A stretch of 64,000 nt of DNA, taken from NCBI GenBank assembly GCA_037974665.1, contig CM075769.1, positions 22,718,139-22,782,138 of the forward strand, read 5' to 3'. The notes beneath the pieces are model-generated. The model did no database searches and was not told where the DNA came from. It was given only the letters and a program-made list of their open reading frames with translations. Both the position numbers and the translations under genes were made by a program. Positions within the stretch are counted from its first letter, which is position 1; the number at the start of each line of letters is the position of its first letter. Below, one piece after another: positions 59,211 to 64,000 of this stretch. Source of the DNA: Ehretia macrophylla. Lineage: Eukaryota; Streptophyta; Magnoliopsida; Boraginales; Ehretiaceae.

Positions 59211-60596
59211 ATAACCCGCAAATGCACGGATCTTGTAGTGTAGTGTACTATGAGTGCAGAATTGTATCCACTAGGAAGCTTGTTAGTTAGTTAGTGAAGT
59301 AGTGTGAAAGTGTTAAATATGTAAAGTGATAGTTTTGCAAAGAGTTTGAGTAGTGTGTGAAAATGTAAATTAAACTACAACTAAACTAAGCTAAGTATTT
59401 GTTGAATATGAAGGAAAGAAATCTAGGGGGATGGACATGTAATGAGGCAGTCAATATAGGCTCGGCATCCAGGATTCTCTAATTCTTTGCAAGGGTTAAA
59501 CTACAAGCATTAACCTAGTTAATTACCTTAGTTTGATTAAAGTCCCGATTACTACATCTGTTAGAGGTGTCATTCCATCTACAAGCATAGAGCCATAGTA
59601 TGGATCTGTCCTTGTAACCTAGTATAAAATGTATGTTTTAACTAAATAATTAACAACTCCAACTTAAATAGAAAACTATGGTACAACCTATAGTCTCATG
59701 GAATCTATGGTACAACTTATAGATTTACTATTATAACTTGGATATATGGCACGAAAGTAAAGTAATCATAACATCTACTTAAAAACATTACGTATGAAAG
59801 ACAATATTGAATTTAAAGCAAGCCATATATTGCAATTGAATTATATAAACTGAATCTGAGACCATATATTATAAGACTGTCATTTACAATATCCTTCCCT
59901 AGATAATAGCTCTACTAAGACATAATAATAAATACAAATAGTACAAATAAGAGAGTCAAGAAAGGTACCCGCGATATAACGATTTTGTATTTTTTACTCT
60001 AGAAATTTGAGCAAATGTCCGACACAAAATATCTATTCGAGCGGAATTTTTCCCGAATAAGAGCTACTTGCACAACACTTTCCCCGAATAAGAGCTTTTC
60101 TATTAGAAGCTATTCGGGCAGAACTTCCTCCGTATTCTATAATTACTGCTAAATTAATCTAACTAATTAATTAAAACTAAAATTTAAACTAAATAAAAAT
60201 AATTAACATTAAATAAAATAAATGTTGAATCTAAATTATATATTATTTTAGACTTGGGAGGGGAGTATTTATAGACATAAAATCAGAGGCGCGCTCTCTC
60301 TTCATCAAATGGGAGCGCACCATGTGGAGGTTCTAACAGGTGGTGGAATTTTCTAAATTGGGTGCTCGAGCGCTAGGATAAGAGCGCTCGAGCGCGATTC
60401 TGGCGGTTCAATCATTTTTCGCCATGTGTCATCCACGTGAACCAATCAATTGCAATGGGCAGTGGAGAGAGGGGCGCTCGAGCGCCCTTTGCTGAATTTT
60501 TGGGATTCAATTTTGACTTTGACAGTACATTGACCGAGGCGTTTCTAGGCTATTTTCGGTGTTTCGAGTCTGATTACGTGCTAGTTTCAGCCAAAT
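59211..60596. other. Repeat-like spacer with CpG palindromes
   Basis: It begins AACCCGCAAATGCACGGATC and continues GTAGTGTAGTGTACTATGAG, a type of sequence often found in plant gypsy elements, and has no ORF. A GC-rich block at 60290-60490 carries three palindromes built on GCGCTCGAGCGC (60364, 60384, 60472). Probably the remains of an older retrotransposon. Confidence 0.4.
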
Positions 60597-62988
60597 TGTC
60601 ATGCCCCAAATAGACCGCACCTACGATCAGACAGGACACAACGGAATTTCTGCAGTATAACGACAGTAATTAAGACACCGAGGCTCTAAACCAACCTCTT
60701 AAGAATATCATACAACTAATTCCACAAACCATTCAACAATCAACTCCTCAATTAATTTAACAACATACAACATAACCATATTATACAATAATCATTCCTT
60801 CAACAACCAATTCATAGTTATACGCCTCCGTTCCAACTTCATACATAGACTATACATACATTTCAAAATAGATTATAAACCAACTTAGTAATCTAAACAT
60901 GATCAAAAGAAAGACTACTAAACCATCATACATAAGTCTTTAAGTTAAAGTAGGTTTATAATACATCATAATACAACAACTATAAACGATCTCATGGCAA
61001 AGACTCCTGCACATAAGACTCATCCACGATAGGCACATTTTCCTCTTCAAGAGGCACGTACCCGTAGTCTTGCTCAACAAAACCTGTAAGCATGCAATAA
61101 TTGAGAGTGAGCTTATATAAAACAAGCTCAGTGAGGATCCGATAGATCTCTAACAATATTTACTATACTCCTTGGAAATAATCATCTGAGCAGTAAACAC
61201 AAAACATTCATCAATAGCAATATAACACATAGACTATAATAACCAATCAATAAAGGATACTCTAGTTGGTGTAGCTCCAAACGCCATCACGATCTCATCC
61301 AACTTCTTATCACCCCCATGACACACACACCCGAGGTACCTCACTAGCCCTGCCCTCCATGGCATCTCCGCCCATGCGAGATAAGGGTAGCCTCTGGTAA
61401 TCATGCCGTTATCAACCCGGTAGCCCGATGCTGCCCGAGAGGTGGTACACACATACCAAGACTTAGCAATAAAATAAACATTCACATCACAGGAGGACAA
61501 CCTTTTCCGTTGACTAGCTCCCGGTTCATCAATAATCATATTTTCATCAATATAACATCAAGTAATCAATTAAACAACAAACAACTAAGTTAGATGACAA
61601 AGTAGGCCATCCAACTTAACATGCATTAAACACATAATCTAACCCTAGTCTAACCACTAACAACTCACAATTCAATCACTCAAACACCACCCAATCAACT
61701 AAAGGCAAAATTCAATATTTTAAAGAAAGACAACCTAAACTTCAAATAATCATATCTTATATTCTACTAATCCAAACAACTCGAAACTAGTTTCTATCAC
61801 TCACCAATTCAATCAACTACATTAGCCCTATCGGAAACCAACCAAAACACATCCAAATCAAGCCCAACAACCCTAAAACCTCAATGCACCTAGGCTGAAA
61901 TTTTTGGATTTTCGCACCAACATCACAATCAAAATTTCGCCATTACAACGACGCTACCCCGTAATTAACAAACTTTTACAAATCGACGGCAATCGATTCC
62001 AACCACTACAACTCAAAATAATCGACAAATAGCCAAACTATCAACTTTAAATACCCGAAAATAAAAATTTATGCTACAACGGTTCAAATCTCATAAGAAT
62101 ACATATAATCGATCCTTAGCATGCACTGACCAATAATATAACTTCAAATTAACATTCTAACTGTTCAATATTCAATTATATGCAAAAACATAAAATATGA
62201 CTTTTGAGATCTAGAATTTTTCTCTCACCTTTGATGTGTTTTGAAGCTACAAAGATGCTCAAAGGATGCTCAAGAGGTGGAATCAAGCTTTGGCTGATGG
62301 AAATTGGCCTTTAATTGCAACTTCTAATGAAAATTTACCTTTGAAAACTTGAAGAAAACCTTGGCTTTTCTCTCTAATGGCTCTCGGCCATGTAGGTGTA
62401 AAATGAGTGTGTTTTGTGCTTTACAAATGTGTGTTGATGCATATTAAGTAAAGGTCAACAATTTAAAAGAAAGTCAATTAGTTTTATTTAGTCTTTTAAT
62501 TCTATTTTTAATCTTTTAATTCATTTAGTGACTATTTCTTGCTCAACTATTAAATTAACTAAATTAATTCTAGATAATATATTTTAGGTGACAAAGAGTG
62601 TTACATTAAATCAGTTTCACCCGAGTCGGCTTAAAACTCGTTTTATTGCAAAAGAAAATGTAAAAACCTTTAAAATTTCAAAATTGATTCCAAATCCGTT
62701 TTTATCAAACACGTGTCTATTAATAACCGAGGACTAGGTTTTAAAACATTTAAAACACACCTGTAAAAATTTTAGCGGACAGGTGTTCAAAAATACTATT
62801 CACCAAAACCGGCGATAAAATTTCTGATTCTGTTTTTGATAAAAGTTTCATGAATGCACTTAGCATGTATTAGGAGTATTAATCACATATTTAACACATT
62901 CTAGGTCATATAGCACATAAACAGGTCAATTCACGCAAAATGAGGTAAAACATGCAAATCGAAGTTAAGCAAAATATGGGGTCTCACA
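60597..62988 (-). repeat. Element E 3' LTR
   Basis: 2392 bp, starting TGTGAGACCCCATATTTTGC and ending GGGGCATGACA on the minus strand. The TATA-like TTTTATATAAGC sits in a hairpin (stem GAGCTT / AAGCTC, 61109-61129). It is closely related to solo LTR D. Confidence 0.85.
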
Positions 62989-64000
62989 TTCTCCCCCCCT
63001 TAAAGAAATTTCATCCCCAAAATTCTTACTTGCTGAATGGAAAATATCTGGATACTGCTGCTGCATCTGATCTCGCCTCTCCCAAGTAGCTTCCTCGATA
63101 CCGTGATGCTTCCACAACACCTTAACCATCAGAATCTTCTTCGACCTCAACTCTCGTTCCATCTGATCAAGAATACGTATCGGCCGCTCGTCATAAGTCA
63201 GATTTTCACGAAGCTGTAACGGCTCTGACTCGAGAATATGAGAAGGATTCAAATTATATTTTCGCAAATTAGACACGTGAAATACATCGTGGACATTAGA
63301 GAAATTCTCCGGTAAAGCCAACCGATATGCTAACTTACCAACTCTGCCAGTAATGTCAAACGGCCCTACAAATCTCGGACTCAGCTTTCCACCTTTACCA
63401 TAACGAGCAAACCCCTTACGAGGAGATAATCTTAAGAAAACCCGATCTCCAAATGCAAACTCTAAATTCCGACGACGCTTATCAGCATAACTCTTGAATT
63501 TACTCTCTGCCGTAAGCATTCTCTGCCTAATCAACTGAACATTCTCAATCTTCTCTAGAACCTCTGGCATAATAGTCGGATCAATATTCTTCATCTCCCC
63601 TACTTCATCCCAATACAAAGGTGAACGACACTTACGACCGTAAAGAGCTGCAAATGATGCCATCCCAATAGTAGCTTGATAACTATTGTTATAGGCAAAC
63701 TCGACAAGTGGTAGATGTTTCTCCCAGTTCTTCCCAAAGTCCAGAACACAAGCCCTGAGCATATCTTCCAGAATCTGAATAGTCCTCTCAGACTGACCGT
63801 CGGTCTGTGAATGATACGCTATATTGAAATTAAGCTGAGTACCCAAAGTCTCCTGAAGTTTCTCCCACAAACGAGAAGTAAATCGAGGATCTCGATCTGA
63901 GACAATACTAGATGGAATCCCGTGAAGTCTGACAATCTGATCCAAATAAAGATCCGTGAACTTTGCAACTTCATCTCCCATCCTCATCGAAATAAAGTGA
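62965..64000 (-). CDS. Element E pol, integrase C-terminal half with chromodomain (partial)
   Basis: An open frame of at least 340 codons comes from beyond the right edge and stops at 62965-62967. In order: the second and third integrase acidic positions (SIVSDRDPRFTS and HSQTDGQSERTI), the conserved core end (FAYNNSYQATIGMASFAALYG) and the GPF-type region (SPRFVGPFDITGRVGKLAYR). HDVFHVSNLRKY follows, then a chromodomain-like end (VKVLWKHHGIEEATWERRDQ). Family knowledge: chromodomains steer integration toward certain chromatin. The frame has no stop in this window, so E may be young and possibly active. The last ten or so codons lie within the PPT and 3' LTR, a known arrangement in this lineage. 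Confidence 0.9.
   Translation of the reverse strand, partial: HFISMRMGDEVAKFTDLYLDQIVRLHGIPSSIVSDRDPRFTSRLWEKLQETLGTQLNFNIAYHSQTDGQSERTIQILEDMLRACVLDFGKNWEKHLPLVEFAYNNSYQATIGMASFAALYGRKCRSPLYWDEVGEMKNIDPTIMPEVLEKIENVQLIRQRMLTAESKFKSYADKRRRNLEFAFGDRVFLRLSPRKGFARYGKGGKLSPRFVGPFDITGRVGKLAYRLALPENFSNVHDVFHVSNLRKYNLNPSHILESEPLQLRENLTYDERPIRILDQMERELRSKKILMVKVLWKHHGIEEATWERRDQMQQQYPDIFHSASKNFGDEISLRGGECETPYFA

Larger units (their letters stand above)
60597..64000 (-). mobile_element. Element E: Ty3/gypsy chromovirus, 3' part
   Basis: The 3' LTR (60597-62988) is followed in window order by a polypyrimidine tract that is the PPT on the minus strand (GGGGGGGAGAA), then by the end of pol. The element continues past the window's right edge. 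The lineage is Tekay/Del-like, judged from the integrase end with a chromodomain and the long LTR. The left flank CAAAT (60592-60596) is the expected target duplication, but its partner is outside the window. Confidence 0.88.

Noticed and set aside
34003..62988. CRISPR-like or other prokaryotic arrays suggested by many direct repeats
   Set aside because: The repeats are LTRs, leader repeats or microsatellites in plant DNA. There is no regular repeat-spacer pattern.

Overview
This window looks like nuclear DNA from a flowering plant, probably a eudicot. It is AT-rich, has intron-containing plant genes (a small organelle-type RRM protein and an actin-depolymerising factor), and about two thirds of it is retrotransposon or other repeat. 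I see no bacterial, organellar, rRNA or tRNA genes. The species cannot be named from what is visible.

Layout, left to right. Positions 1-3.2 kb hold a 48-bp minisatellite, a fold-back MITE, and two poly(A)-tailed non-LTR remnants on the minus strand. The three-exon RRM gene is at 3449-5354 (minus). A MULE-type fold-back MITE (5786-6166) and a small terminal-inverted-repeat relic (6911-7108) follow. From about 7.2 to 16.9 kb lies a decayed Ty3/gypsy element of the Tat type, in minus orientation. It has gag-PR-RT-RH-IN on the minus strand, a 5' LTR at 16216-16889, and an extra intron-containing antisense ORF on the plus strand (7811-10327). Its 3' LTR is missing. An unrecognised 85-codon gene with a clear TATA box is at 17814-18071. 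Positions 18-25 kb are AT-rich spacer with small transposon relics. An ADF gene copy starts at 25505. Its first exon is just the ATG, its first intron carries a 3.6-kb solo LTR, and its last exon is lost after 30553.

The right half is a nested retrotransposon stack. A relic of gypsy reverse transcriptase (minus) was split by copia element A (31003-59077, plus, TSD GGAAT). A was later entered by C (34003-41314, minus, a LARD-like element with 2.7-kb LTRs and no genes, TSD AACAT), by B (41850-50882, plus, a gag-only copia element, TSD AACAT) and by a solo chromovirus LTR, D (54673-57127, minus, TSD ATATT, inside A's 3' LTR). A further relic region (59.2-60.6 kb) leads to element E (60597 to the window end, minus), whose 3' LTR and chromodomain integrase end are visible.

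How the parts relate: B shares with A its PPT, its LTR start, its leader organisation and a triple 20-22-bp leader repeat at conserved spacing. B is therefore probably a gag-only parasite of an A-like copia element. LTRs C, D, E and the intronic solo LTR F share a small covarying hairpin and other short blocks, which suggests one superfamily of long-LTR chromoviruses and derivatives. Host genes that look potentially functional are the RRM gene and the 85-aa gene. The ADF copy is probably dead, or its final exon lies elsewhere.
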